Positions 1-6,745 of a stretch of DNA of 64,000 nucleotides are shown here, in pieces. The first letter of the stretch is position 1. The number at the start of each line of letters is the position of its first letter. Origin of the DNA: a virus; IMG/VR virus record IMGVR_UViG_3300020601_000007, positions 46,124 through 110,123 of that record; one strand, given 5' to 3'. The notes beneath the pieces were generated by a model. It searched no databases. It saw nothing but the letters and a program-made list of their open reading frames with translations, and was not told the origin of the DNA. The position numbers and the translations under genes were made by a program.

Positions 1-12
1 GGAGGCGAATGA

Positions 13-132
13 ATGATTGTCAAGCGCTGGTGCCGCCGTTGCGGTCAACAGAAGCCCCTCAAGGATTTCGATGAGGCAGGAGACCACCTCCGCCGATATT
101 GCAGCGAGAGATGCGTCTCAGGAATCAAGTGA
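13..132 (+). CDS. Tiny zinc-ribbon protein (39 aa)
   Basis: A short reading frame starts at the second of two overlapping ATGs, 6 nt after a strong GGAGGCG ribosome-binding site at positions 1-7. It encodes a basic protein with one CxxC pair near residues 7-10 (WCRRC) and a second Cys pair (YCSERC) near residues 29-33, the classic four-Cys zinc-ribbon layout. It ends 1 nt before the oppositely oriented tRNA gene. A gene upstream of the window probably ends in the TGA at 10-12. The function is unknown; small zinc ribbons of this kind often bind nucleic acid or proteins. Confidence 0.6.
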   Translation: MIVKRWCRRCGQQKPLKDFDEAGDHLRRYCSERCVSGIK

Positions 133-133
133 G

Positions 134-207
134 CGCCCCTGCCCGGATTTGAACCGGGGTTATCGGCTCCGCAAGCCGATGTGATGTCCAAACTACACTA
201 CAAGGGC
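134..207 (-). tRNA. tRNA-Arg (anticodon GCG)
   Basis: On the - strand the sequence folds as a full cloverleaf. The acceptor stem is GCCCTTG/CAGGGGC and the D-arm runs through GTGTAGTTTGGACATCAC. The anticodon stem TCGGC/GCCGA carries the loop TTGCGGA, giving anticodon GCG, which reads Arg codon CGC. The variable loop has 4 nt and the T arm is CCCGG-TTCAAAT-CCGGG. The discriminator is G, the 3' CCA is not encoded and there is no intron. The gene is oriented against its neighbours. It could supplement translation of the element's genes or mark an integration site, but no attachment repeat is visible. Confidence 0.93.
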
Positions 208-242
208 AACGGACGTTGCTCATACGGCTCGGCCATAAAGGT

Positions 243-461
243 TCACTTGTGAAAATTGCAGCGCCCACCAAAACGGACACGACCGACCTGACGACACGGT
301 TTCCCCTGAGAATTGATAGCGCCACAGCGGTATCGTTCAGGTGGGTTCCGATGGCAATTGTAGCACAGGAGAGGCTCTTCCTTGTCCTTCCTCTTGTTCA
401 CGGAGGACGCTGACACACCCTCACCACAAGCCACACAATGGTTCGCATGAATACGGTGCAT
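243..461 (-). CDS. Small zinc-finger protein, paralogue of the 857-1084 gene
   Basis: A 72-aa protein with CxxC near residues 9-12 and LCYNC further on, then a C-terminal pattern (RCxAxNxxGKxC...CxxHK) that matches the protein at 857-1084 almost position for position. The two genes are therefore diverged copies on opposite strands. The ATG at 461 is chosen because a box reading GGTTAAGTCC on the - strand (483-492) is centred 27 nt upstream, implying a leaderless mRNA. The frame continues further upstream without a stop, but that extension lacks the conserved pattern. It is likely a zinc-binding regulatory or adaptor protein; its role is unknown. Confidence 0.65.
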   Translation of the reverse strand: MHRIHANHCVACGEGVSASSVNKRKDKEEPLLCYNCHRNPPERYRCGAINSQGKPCRQVGRVRFGGRCNFHK

Positions 462-482
462 GCAACCTTCGCTTGAAGCAAC

Positions 483-492
483 GGACTTAACC
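483..492 (-). promoter_or_regulatory. TATA-like promoter, TTAAGTCC class
   Basis: On the - strand this reads GGTTAAGTCC, centred about 27 nt upstream of the ATG at 461. The same TTAAG(T/C)CC core lies at promoter distance upstream of the thermosome gene and of the two divergent genes near 63.8 kb. Confidence 0.5.
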
Positions 493-515
493 TTCACGGG
501 TGGTTCGGACAGAAC

Positions 516-524
516 GTATATATG
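516..524 (+). promoter_or_regulatory. TATA box for the small membrane-protein operon
   Basis: The sequence GTATATATG is centred 29 nt upstream of the ATG at 549. This is the spacing expected when an archaeal transcript starts at the initiation codon (leaderless). Confidence 0.65.
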
Positions 525-548
525 CGAGATACCTGCGAGCGCATACAC

Positions 549-701
549 ATGAACCAAGAGTGGGCATACGGGGTCCTGATAATTGGCCTTTGCATGGCTT
601 GGATGTGGTGGTTGAGCACGAAACTCGAACCTCATAGTGAGCATCCTATTACCCCCGAACCGTGGTCAATTCACCCGAAAAAGGAGCGTGAAGAAGAATG
701 A
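549..701 (+). CDS. Small single-TM membrane protein (50 aa)
   Basis: A 50-aa frame with a very hydrophobic segment at about residues 5-23, rich in Leu, Ile, Met and Trp, followed by a charged, Pro-containing tail ending in KKEREEE. It is one of the shortest genes here, but it has a good TATA box 29 nt upstream, and its stop overlaps the next start (ATGA). It is the first gene of a chain running to about 5.3 kb. It looks like a small inner-membrane or virion membrane protein of unknown function. Confidence 0.6.
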   Translation: MNQEWAYGVLIIGLCMAWMWWLSTKLEPHSEHPITPEPWSIHPKKEREEE

Positions 702-856
702 TGGGGATGAAATTTCGGATTGAATGCTACAATCAGGGGCTTGATGACTGGATTCTGTATGCTTTTGCCAAGACCGAAAATGACGCCCGCCAGAAAATGT
801 CGATGGCCATTTTGAAAACACAACACACGGCTGTCCGTATGACGGAGGTGGCCTGA
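698..856 (+). CDS. Hypothetical protein (52 aa)
   Basis: It starts in a 4-nt ATGA overlap with the upstream gene and is followed with no gap by the next ATG at 857, so it is clearly positioned as an operon member. The sequence begins with MMGMKFRIEC, a likely beta strand, followed by an amphipathic helix around residues 26-45 (KTENDARQKMSMAILKT). It resembles small beta-alpha phage proteins in general shape, but no family can be named. Confidence 0.5.
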   Translation: MMGMKFRIECYNQGLDDWILYAFAKTENDARQKMSMAILKTQHTAVRMTEVA

Positions 857-1084
857 ATGCCCTCCATACCATGTGGTTCCTGCGGTAAATACATCACAGT
901 GAAGCCTCGCAGTGTGCTTGAACATCGCCCTAACCTATGCAGTGCCTGCTACCGCCCTCAACTTGAGTCCGGGCATTTCCGGTGCAAGGCAACAAATCGG
1001 CACGGAAAGCGCTGTTCACTTCCGACCAAGCCCGGGCACGAGACATGCACGGTCCACCTTGGAGCGATGGAGGTGAGGGTTTGA
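857..1084 (+). CDS. Zinc-finger protein (75 aa)
   Basis: It carries CGSCGK near the N terminus and LCSACYR in the middle. It then has the pattern FRCKATNRHGKRC...CTVH, giving at least two Cys/His metal sites. The protein is a paralogue of the one at 243-461, sharing spacing and the RC-x-A-x-N-x-x-G-K-x-C core. The start codon directly abuts the upstream stop. Its last codons contain the GGAGGTGA ribosome-binding site of the next gene. The role is unknown; nucleic-acid binding is plausible. Confidence 0.7.
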   Translation: MPSIPCGSCGKYITVKPRSVLEHRPNLCSACYRPQLESGHFRCKATNRHGKRCSLPTKPGHETCTVHLGAMEVRV

Positions 1085-1293
1085 CATATATCGAACCACC
1101 AAAGAAGCATTCTCACCACCCCTGCTGGTATTGTGGTGGACGAGTCATTTGGTCGTGCGACTACGACCCAGAAGGTCTGGGCTACGATGAAGGAACAGAA
1201 GGGATTGTTTCGCACCTGCACTGCATGGACTGTAATGCGTTCATCGAATACCGACGAATTCAAGGGGAGCAATACGACGAGGATGATGCCTGA
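1081..1293 (+). CDS. Zinc-ribbon protein, Lar-like Cys spacing (70 aa)
   Basis: The start is taken as TTG at 1081 because GGAGGTGA lies 5 nt before it and no ATG lies between. The frame is open further upstream but overlaps the previous gene. The protein has CWYCGG near residue 15 and CMDCNAF near residue 50, the two halves of a zinc ribbon of the type seen in Lar-like restriction-alleviation and related small phage proteins. A His-rich segment precedes the first pair and the tail is acidic. Restriction alleviation is possible, but four cysteines are not diagnostic. The stop overlaps the next ATG by one base. Confidence 0.6.
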   Translation: MTYIEPPKKHSHHPCWYCGGRVIWSCDYDPEGLGYDEGTEGIVSHLHCMDCNAFIEYRRIQGEQYDEDDA

Positions 1294-1514
1294 TGCCACT
1301 TTCCCGTAAGAGCGAGTTCTTTTGTGGCCGTATTCTTGCTGTTCTTGAGCACCATCGGGGTCAGTGGATGACCTCAAAACAGGTTGCTGAAAGTCTTCCC
1401 GATGAAACAGTGTATGCTTGGAACAGCAGCACGGTAGCCATGCTGCTTGGCATCATGGGCAGGAAAGGGCAGATTGAGGTCCAAACGACGTCACCAAAAA
1501 AATACAGGGTGTAA
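1293..1514 (+). CDS. Winged-helix DNA-binding protein (73 aa)
   Basis: The sequence reads as a compact winged helix. A first helix (FFCGRILAVLEHH) is followed by WMTSKQVAESL, typical of helix 2, then a recognition helix (SSTVAMLLGIMGRKG) and a C-terminal beta wing (IEVQTTSPKKYRV). Archaeal viruses and plasmids commonly carry such 60-90 aa transcription factors. It overlaps the upstream stop by one base (TGATG) and lies 2 nt before the next gene, so it is probably co-transcribed with the zinc-ribbon gene and may regulate this early region. Confidence 0.7.
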   Translation: MPLSRKSEFFCGRILAVLEHHRGQWMTSKQVAESLPDETVYAWNSSTVAMLLGIMGRKGQIEVQTTSPKKYRV

Positions 1515-1516
1515 GC

Positions 1517-2119
1517 ATGGGCCTTTACGTCTTCAAATCAAGTCATGCAGACTACATCAAAGTGGGGTTCACCTCTTGGGATAACCCGTGGTATCGTGTG
1601 AACGGCTCCGCTGGCGTTCCTTTGGGTTTCAGCAGCGTCCGACACCCCGAGAGCCTCAAGGGGCGCGTTGGTCCGAGCGACCTCGAACTGTTAGGTTGGT
1701 GGCCTGAATGCACGCATGAGCAGGAGAATGCGATACACACACTGTTGCGGCGCATCAGCGTTGTCGGCGAATGGTATGCGCTGGAGGAACTACCGCTCTT
1801 CTTTTCGTTAATGAAGGCCTCCTGTGGCTCCTCAAAGCATGAGTCGGTGAGGACGCCCGAGAAGCCCCTCAAGTCCGAGGAAGTGGCCCCTGAGCCCCCA
1901 AAGAACCCAACGCCAAGGAGTGGGCAAAGGTGGAGCCCAGAAGAGGACCAGAAACTGCGGAGCCGTGTTGGGCAGCAGTGGAAAGAAGTGAGCCCTGTTG
2001 ATTTTGTCAAGCAGAATCATGAGTGGTTTGGCCGCTCAAAAACCGCACTGATGGCTCGGCTCAAAAAACTCGGAAAGGTCGTGTGGGAAGAAAATAAGGC
2101 CAATTGGAAGGTGTCATAA
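1517..2119 (+). CDS. T5orf172/GIY-YIG-like nuclease domain fused to a Myb/SANT-like domain
   Basis: Residues 1-95 have the T5orf172 (GIY-YIG superfamily) pattern: LYVF at 3-6, YIKVGFTS at 13-20, an Arg at about 27, and a C-terminal acidic helix (HEQENAIHTLLRR) followed by GEWYAL. A Pro-rich linker (about 110-135) leads to a Myb/SANT-like DNA-binding segment (RWSPEEDQKLRS at 138-149 and FGRSKTALMARLKKLG at 171-186). Known members of the superfamily cut or bind DNA. Fusion to a SANT-like module suggests a sequence-directed endonuclease or a DNA-binding regulator. Which residues are catalytic cannot be settled by eye. Confidence 0.7.
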   Translation: MGLYVFKSSHADYIKVGFTSWDNPWYRVNGSAGVPLGFSSVRHPESLKGRVGPSDLELLGWWPECTHEQENAIHTLLRRISVVGEWYALEELPLFFSLMKASCGSSKHESVRTPEKPLKSEEVAPEPPKNPTPRSGQRWSPEEDQKLRSRVGQQWKEVSPVDFVKQNHEWFGRSKTALMARLKKLGKVVWEENKANWKVS

Positions 2120-2124
2120 CCTTC

Positions 2125-2478
2125 ATGTCCAATGGGGTGCTTGCATTGACCATGGAGGAGGATTGGGATGATGAGACTCCCGCTTGGACGGTATCCGAAG
2201 AACCCGAATACAACCCAGTCCAAGCCCTCAAGGATTTAACACCCCTTGCTGAGTTCCTGATGTCCAGTGCGAGTTCACTTTCCTTCAAGGGCGTGCGCAC
2301 GGGCGTGGAATTCGATGGGGAGTTCCTCTTCGAGACCATTGAATTGAAAGACTTCAAACAGGCTTACATCAAAATGTGTTACCACAAAGGAGACCTCGTT
2401 TCTGTCGCCGTTTGCCACAAGGACTACGATGCCCCACAAATCATTCTGCCAGCGCCGGATGTCTTCGTTGAAGGCTGA
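2125..2478 (+). CDS. Hypothetical acidic protein (117 aa)
   Basis: The ATG at 2125 is preferred, with GGAAGGTGT about 12 nt upstream; the frame is open back to a TTG at 2104 inside the previous gene. The protein is acidic, with an N-terminal stretch rich in Glu, Asp and Trp. A more folded-looking C-terminal half contains strands such as GEFLFETIEL and LVSVAVCHKDY. No family is recognised. Its position in the + strand chain supports expression with the DNA-binding genes upstream. Confidence 0.5.
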   Translation: MSNGVLALTMEEDWDDETPAWTVSEEPEYNPVQALKDLTPLAEFLMSSASSLSFKGVRTGVEFDGEFLFETIELKDFKQAYIKMCYHKGDLVSVAVCHKDYDAPQIILPAPDVFVEG

Positions 2479-2541
2479 ACAAACGAAACCACAGGAATGG
2501 TTAAAGGGCGTATCCCCTTGGTTTGGAATCCCGGTGATACA

Positions 2542-2712
2542 ATGGCAACAGGAGTCGAAGAATATCTGGCTGAAATGGGAATGACAAAGGCGATGCTTGA
2601 GGTCCTTGACCCAACGCTGAGCAACACACGACAGGTGTCGCTGAAGACATTTGGCATGGTTGAAGACCAGAAACAAACCACACTCCTGAATCTCCCCGTG
2701 AAGACCGCTTGA
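2542..2712 (+). CDS. Hypothetical small protein (56 aa)
   Basis: The start at 2542 is chosen because GGTGATACA sits directly before this ATG; an in-frame ATG at 2497 would add 15 residues. The protein is mostly helical (VEEYLAEMGMTKAMLEVLD) with a polar tail, and nothing in it identifies a family. It lies 63 nt after the preceding gene and 30 nt before the next, in the same orientation, so it is probably part of the same transcription unit. Confidence 0.4.
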   Translation: MATGVEEYLAEMGMTKAMLEVLDPTLSNTRQVSLKTFGMVEDQKQTTLLNLPVKTA

Positions 2713-2742
2713 TTTAATTCCACGACGTGGAAAGAGCAACAC

Positions 2743-2955
2743 ATGGGACGAAAAAAGCGCGGTGACCTGAGAAGCAGGGAACTCTCCTTGCATCTGCGAA
2801 TCCAAACCAAAAAGGACCTCATCAGCAGGCTTCTGGAACAGTTCGCTGACCTCAAAGAAAAAATTTCTGAGGAAAAGGCCGACCTGCGCTCAATGCTCGA
2901 GGAGCATCGGGACATACGAAACGAATTGAAAGAACAAGAGGGATACCAATGGTAA
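2743..2955 (+). CDS. Small coiled-coil protein (70 aa)
   Basis: After a basic start (MGRKKRGDLRSR), residues 15-65 form one long heptad-like helix rich in Leu, Glu, Lys and Arg (for example LISRLLEQFADLKEKISEEK). This predicts a dimeric coiled coil with a basic N terminus that could touch nucleic acid. The 3' end overlaps the next gene by 7 nt. The function is unknown. Confidence 0.5.
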   Translation: MGRKKRGDLRSRELSLHLRIQTKKDLISRLLEQFADLKEKISEEKADLRSMLEEHRDIRNELKEQEGYQW

Positions 2956-3131
2956 ATACGAAAGTGACAGAAGGAGAAAGGGCAGATGCTGAATGGTGGC
3001 TCGGGTATTGGAAGAACGTTGCATCGTGGCTCGTTCATCAACTTGAGGACGAAGTGAAGCACGAAGGGTCAATCGCAGCGACCATCCCTATCATCAAGCG
3101 AGAACTGGCTGGTCAATATGGGAATCAGTGA
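2949..3131 (+). CDS. Hypothetical Trp-rich small protein (60 aa)
   Basis: It overlaps the upstream gene by 7 nt and the downstream one by 14 nt, as expected for translationally coupled small genes. It contains an amphipathic stretch with four Trp (EWWLGYWKNVASWLVHQLED) and a basic C terminus. The pattern could associate peripherally with a membrane or pack as a small helical bundle. No family is recognised. Confidence 0.45.
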   Translation: MVNTKVTEGERADAEWWLGYWKNVASWLVHQLEDEVKHEGSIAATIPIIKRELAGQYGNQ

Positions 3132-3387
3132 TGTTCTGAAGGATTTTGGAGACAGCGTTGTCTCCGGTGCAGCAGAAACGATACGCACAGAAGGGAAGGA
3201 CTTCACTGTCCGAGTCAACCTCGACATCCCTGTGGATGACAAGGCGATTATCGCCCTTGCATTCAGCCAAATCAAGGAGCAAGCAAAAGAGGCAGCGGAG
3301 AAAATAGACCGGCGCTGGAAAATCACACAGGCCATGTTCGGTGTGGCCATCGTCCTTCAGTTCGCAGCCACCATCCTAAACGTTTAA
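3118..3387 (+). CDS. Tail-anchored membrane protein (89 aa)
   Basis: Residues 1-65 are soluble and mixed alpha/beta. The C-terminal 20 residues (ITQAMFGVAIVLQFAATILNV) form one transmembrane helix right at the end, so the protein is tail-anchored with its bulk in the cytoplasm or virion interior. C-terminal anchors of this kind recur throughout this window. It overlaps the upstream gene by 14 nt. The function is unknown. Confidence 0.55.
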   Translation: MGISDVLKDFGDSVVSGAAETIRTEGKDFTVRVNLDIPVDDKAIIALAFSQIKEQAKEAAEKIDRRWKITQAMFGVAIVLQFAATILNV

Positions 3388-3412
3388 GACCACGTTGCAG
3401 AAGGGACGGTTC

Positions 3413-3583
3413 ATGAAATACGTGGTGATTGACAAAAGTGACATGGACGCCGTCAGGGTCCTTTTCATTGGGAACGACAAGGCAGAAGTGCAAGGGTGGC
3501 TCGGTGGCTACAAGAAAATGACCGATGCTGCTGGACTTTGGAACGCAGGGGACATCGTGGTGGCTCCCTATGACGACGAATGA
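3413..3583 (+). CDS. Hypothetical small protein (56 aa)
   Basis: The ATG at 3413 follows AGAAGGGACGG by a suitable distance; a TTG 18 nt upstream is the only alternative. The protein starts with a strand (MKYVVIDK), has a helix (KAEVQGWLGGYKKMTDA) and ends in an acidic tail (YDDE), giving a compact alpha/beta shape. Its last 14 nt overlap the start chosen for the nuclease gene downstream. No family is recognised. Confidence 0.5.
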   Translation: MKYVVIDKSDMDAVRVLFIGNDKAEVQGWLGGYKKMTDAAGLWNAGDIVVAPYDDE

Positions 3584-4475
3584 GAGCATTCGCTCAAACG
3601 GGAAGCGGTGGCAAAACAACCACATCTCACCGAGCAAACTGAATGTTTGGCTCAAGTGTCCTGCTGCCTTCTGGTTCCACTACATCAAGCGTCTACCCCG
3701 TAAGAACAAGGTGTTCTTCCCGCAGGGAACGGCTGTTCACTTTGGTGTTGAACTCCTCAATAAAGACCTCAACATGGGGAAGACCCCGGACTACGACTAT
3801 TACGTCCTGAAAATGGAGGAGGTTTGGAATGAGGAAATCGAACGTGGAGGAGAACTCTTCGACTCAAAGGACAACGAAATCGCTCCCAGCCGATATTCCT
3901 ACCACTTCAACGAGGTGGAGCGCTGGTTCAAAATTTATTTTGATGCTGCCGAGCGAGGCGCTGTCCCAGACTTTGACCCCACCTCAGTCATTGAGACAGA
4001 ACTGGACGTGATGCGCCGTGTCATCCACCCTGTCCATGGTGACCTCGGTGTGTTCATTCGTGGCAAAATTGACTGGGTCATCGACCTCGACAGCGACGTA
4101 GCGCGCCTTGCTGACCTGAAAACAGCCTCGACCCATTGGATGGGTCAGTGGAGCGAAACCAAGGCGAGTTCACAACTCCAAGCAACCGCATACGGCTACG
4201 CCGTGGGCAAGGACCTCGACTTTTCCTACATGGTCATCCCAAAGGCATCAGCAAAGGATGCACCCTCGACAAGGCTGGAGCACTACCGCACGAAGCGAGG
4301 TGCTACCCAATACGCAAAATTGGAAGACCTCATCTACAACTTCGTTCAGCAAACGGACGTTTTGAACAACTACGAAGGGTTTGTCCCGTATCCGAACCCT
4401 GACCCGAGCAAATACAAGCACTGCAACAAACTGTGCGACTACAAGGCCGCCTGTCAGAAGGAATTCTTTGAGTGA
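3570..4475 (+). CDS. Cas4/RecB-like PD-(D/E)XK nuclease with putative Fe-S cluster
   Basis: This 301-aa protein has the full Cas4/AddB-type layout. One N-terminal Cys sits in SKLNVWLKCPAAF (C30). A conserved His occurs at about 57. RGKIDWVI (D168) and ADLKTAS (D182, K184) form the PD-(D/E)XK core, followed by the QxxxY-type helix (QLQATAYGYA). A C-terminal three-Cys group (C285, C289, C295) completes a four-Cys Fe-S site with C30. Known relatives are DNA exonucleases acting in recombination, replication or CRISPR adaptation. No cas genes are near, so a viral recombination or end-processing role is more likely. The ATG at 3570 is preferred; ATG 3525 would overlap the upstream gene by 59 nt. 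Confidence 0.85.
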   Translation: MTTNESIRSNGKRWQNNHISPSKLNVWLKCPAAFWFHYIKRLPRKNKVFFPQGTAVHFGVELLNKDLNMGKTPDYDYYVLKMEEVWNEEIERGGELFDSKDNEIAPSRYSYHFNEVERWFKIYFDAAERGAVPDFDPTSVIETELDVMRRVIHPVHGDLGVFIRGKIDWVIDLDSDVARLADLKTASTHWMGQWSETKASSQLQATAYGYAVGKDLDFSYMVIPKASAKDAPSTRLEHYRTKRGATQYAKLEDLIYNFVQQTDVLNNYEGFVPYPNPDPSKYKHCNKLCDYKAACQKEFFE

Positions 4476-4480
4476 TATGA

Positions 4481-4717
4481 ATGCTGTTTTGGGATGAGTG
4501 GCTCGGCTTTGACTGGATGGCATTCCGCCAGTTCCTGTTCAGTGTTGGTTGCCTCAGCCTGATGATTTCCCTTATCGCTACAACCGAGGGACATGCGTGG
4601 TGGCAGCCATACGCTTCTGTCTGGGGCTTCTTTGCCTCAAACGCTACAATCTCCATCATCGGGGCCATGTTTGCCATGACAGCGCTCTTTTGGTTTTGGA
4701 GGTTCAAGGTGGTTTGA
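4481..4717 (+). CDS. Two-TM membrane protein (78 aa)
   Basis: Two hydrophobic segments are evident, at about residues 15-33 (RQFLFSVGCLSLMISLIA) and 50-74 (FFASNATISIIGAMFAMTALFWFW), separated by a short polar loop. It lies 5 nt after the nuclease gene, and its TGA overlaps the next ATG (TGATG), so it is translationally coupled to both. No family is recognised. Confidence 0.6.
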   Translation: MLFWDEWLGFDWMAFRQFLFSVGCLSLMISLIATTEGHAWWQPYASVWGFFASNATISIIGAMFAMTALFWFWRFKVV

Positions 4718-5325
4718 TGAAAGCGATATATCTGCATAACACCAACAAGTCGACACCGATTGACTTCTTCCTACCTATCGCACAGGAGTATGCGTTGAAA
4801 CTTGGCTGGACGAAACCAGTGGTTTTTTCTGACGGATGGGACGAGCCAGAGGACTGGAACATGATGGTGGAATACGCCACGCACAAAACGAACCGCCTGA
4901 CGGATGTCATTTTGATAAATTTGAGCCGCTGGCATGGGCGACTTGAGCAAGCAAAAGAGGAACTCACGCACTTGGAAAATCATGGAATTGTGGTGCACGT
5001 GGTTCAGACCAGTCACTTTTTGCCCAAAATACACGACAAACGGACGTTGGAGAGGGCTTTTGACATTATTTCGAGTTGGACCTATTTCACGGACGTTATG
5101 TCGCTCAAAACACGGGAGGGCATGAGGCACCGAAAAGGCGGTCGCCTCCCCTACGGGCTCACGCGAGAGAACGGAAGCGTGGTCCAACACCCAGAACACT
5201 ATCCAATCGTCGAGCGAGTGATGGGCATGTATGAAAGAGAAGTCGCTGTCCCTGAGATAGCACGGGACATGAACATCTCACAGTCAAAGGTCCGCTCAAT
5301 CATCCGGGCTTGGAAAGACCGTTAA
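4717..5325 (+). CDS. Degenerate serine-recombinase-like protein
   Basis: This 202-aa protein follows the plan of the serine recombinase (resolvase/invertase) family. Positions 65-95 resemble the catalytic-domain core around the conserved LSR (LINLSRWHGRLEQ) and a following strand. Residues 137-150 match the linker motif of these enzymes (RKGGRLPYGL). The C terminus (VPEIARDMNISQSKVRSIIRAW) is a helix-turn-helix. The N-terminal catalytic Ser position is unusual: the family's Y-x-R-V-S pattern is replaced by YLHNTNKST. It may be inactive, or a DNA-binding relative. It starts at an ATG overlapping the upstream TGA and ends convergently against the - strand block, sharing TTAA. Confidence 0.6.
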   Translation: MKAIYLHNTNKSTPIDFFLPIAQEYALKLGWTKPVVFSDGWDEPEDWNMMVEYATHKTNRLTDVILINLSRWHGRLEQAKEELTHLENHGIVVHVVQTSHFLPKIHDKRTLERAFDIISSWTYFTDVMSLKTREGMRHRKGGRLPYGLTRENGSVVQHPEHYPIVERVMGMYEREVAVPEIARDMNISQSKVRSIIRAWKDR

Positions 5326-6428
5326 GCGAAAATGTCCAGTGGATTATTGCCACGGCCACGACGGGTGCCACGCTGCTTTGTGAAATATCGCATGGCCAAC
5401 AAATAGGCGACCACAGCAGCCGGGATGGCATAAGTCCCGGTCGTGCGCACGGCTGAACCGACGATGCTCCGTGGGGCTGGTTCAGACACGCCGAGTTCGC
5501 CCATCAATTTACTGCGCTGAGCATGAAGTGCGCTGATTCCTTTTCGGACGTTAATGGCCATGTTGCGAAGTCCCTGTGAATTGCTGTCACCATTGAGAAG
5601 AACAGATTTTTGGTTGTAATCAGTCTGCAACACAGTCACCAACAGAGAGAGGCCACCAATCGCACCGGGTTCCAGTGCCTCGGGCTTGGTTTTCTGCAAG
5701 TGTCGAGCGTAGTTGAGATTCTTCCTCGCAGCATCAAGTTCCTGCTTCTTTGCGATGAGTATTTCCTCCTGCTCCTTGATTTGCTCGTTGATGACTACCA
5801 AGGATTTGTCCAATTTCGTGATGCCGTCCTGAACTTCGGCTAATTGCTTGGTTTTGGTAAAGGTCTCCCTGTCTGCTTGGTCGAGGTTATCGGGGATGTG
5901 GGAAACCATCATTGTGGATTCCTCGAATGGACGTGCGCTCCTACCGTATCTCGTCTTGAACCTGCTTTTGTATTCTGCGTGGACCTTGGCCTTGGAAGCC
6001 TTGGGACCAAGGTCCTTTTCAACCTGCAAATACAGTTCCGTGCCTTTGATTTCCCCTGTGTTCGTAGGGGTGGCATCTGATTCCCAGTCCCTCACTGAAA
6101 GAGACCAATCGTCATCCAGACCGTCCCCACCCTTAACGATGGTCGGGTCATCAAACACGCTGGATGTTCGTGTCATGAACTGGTTGGAGATGTCCACATC
6201 ATTTGCGATATTGCGCGCTGTTTCGTATTGCAGGCGTCGTGCCCTGTCGTTTCCAAAGTCGATTGCACCCATGGCGTTGAATCGGGCCTTCTTGATGCTC
6301 TCGTTTGCCATCTGGCGAACATAAGTGGGTGGCCCACTGATTGCTGAGATTTGGTTTCGGATGGCTCGCTGTCGGTTCCGAGCCTTGTGAACGTGAGCCA
6401 ATTGTGCATTGAATTCTGCTCGCTTCAT
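5322..6428 (-). CDS. Coiled-coil protein with C-terminal membrane anchor (368 aa)
   Basis: A long N-terminal region, basic and then acidic, leads into a heptad-rich helix at about residues 205-245 (QIKEQEEILIAKKQELD). A C-terminal transmembrane helix lies at about 332-350 (YAIPAAVVAYLLAMRYF), followed by a basic tail with an Asn-Asn-Pro. The start at 6428 is set by GGAAGTGG upstream and a 4-nt ATGA overlap with the previous gene; a GTG 9 nt earlier is possible. It is probably a virion or membrane-associated scaffold protein. It is the last gene of the - strand chain that begins at 13749. Confidence 0.65.
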   Translation of the reverse strand: MKRAEFNAQLAHVHKARNRQRAIRNQISAISGPPTYVRQMANESIKKARFNAMGAIDFGNDRARRLQYETARNIANDVDISNQFMTRTSSVFDDPTIVKGGDGLDDDWSLSVRDWESDATPTNTGEIKGTELYLQVEKDLGPKASKAKVHAEYKSRFKTRYGRSARPFEESTMMVSHIPDNLDQADRETFTKTKQLAEVQDGITKLDKSLVVINEQIKEQEEILIAKKQELDAARKNLNYARHLQKTKPEALEPGAIGGLSLLVTVLQTDYNQKSVLLNGDSNSQGLRNMAINVRKGISALHAQRSKLMGELGVSEPAPRSIVGSAVRTTGTYAIPAAVVAYLLAMRYFTKQRGTRRGRGNNPLDIFA

Positions 6429-6745
6429 TCGTTCCACTTCCTTGTCAGGTATGAAAGCAACATCATGCCTCCAGCAGTGCCCAAATACGACATGCTGAAC
6501 AGCGCTCTGAAACTGTTGTCTCCCAGTGCTTTTCCAACGGCGAAGCCTAAAACACCTGTTCCTACGCCGAATGAAGCGTAGTGCGTGACTTTTCCGACCT
6601 TTTTGAGTGCTGGGGACACGCCACTGAGAGCGTTAGCGAGTTGTGCTGCTTGGTGGACGTTTCCCATCATTCCTTCACTCTCCGGCATTTTGTATGTTGA
6701 TGATTTGACTGTGTGTGCTTTGACCTTTGACATGTCCCGGCTCAT
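6425..6745 (-). CDS. Two-TM membrane protein (106 aa)
   Basis: The N-terminal 50 residues are polar. Gly-rich hydrophobic segments follow at about 55-72 (ASFGVGTGVLGFAVGKAL) and 80-99 (FSMSYLGTAGGMMLLSYL). Both ends share ATGA overlaps with neighbours, showing tight coupling. Gly-rich paired helices of this sort are common in small viral membrane proteins. No family is recognised. Confidence 0.6.
   Translation of the reverse strand: MSRDMSKVKAHTVKSSTYKMPESEGMMGNVHQAAQLANALSGVSPALKKVGKVTHYASFGVGTGVLGFAVGKALGDNSFRALFSMSYLGTAGGMMLLSYLTRKWNE

Noticed and set aside
1082-1093. TATA-like ACATATATCG
   Set aside because: It lies inside two overlapping coding frames, and no start codon follows at the expected distance.
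3570-4475. Cas4-like nuclease as evidence for a CRISPR system
   Set aside because: No cas1, cas2 or repeat arrays are present. Stand-alone Cas4-like nucleases are common in archaeal viruses.
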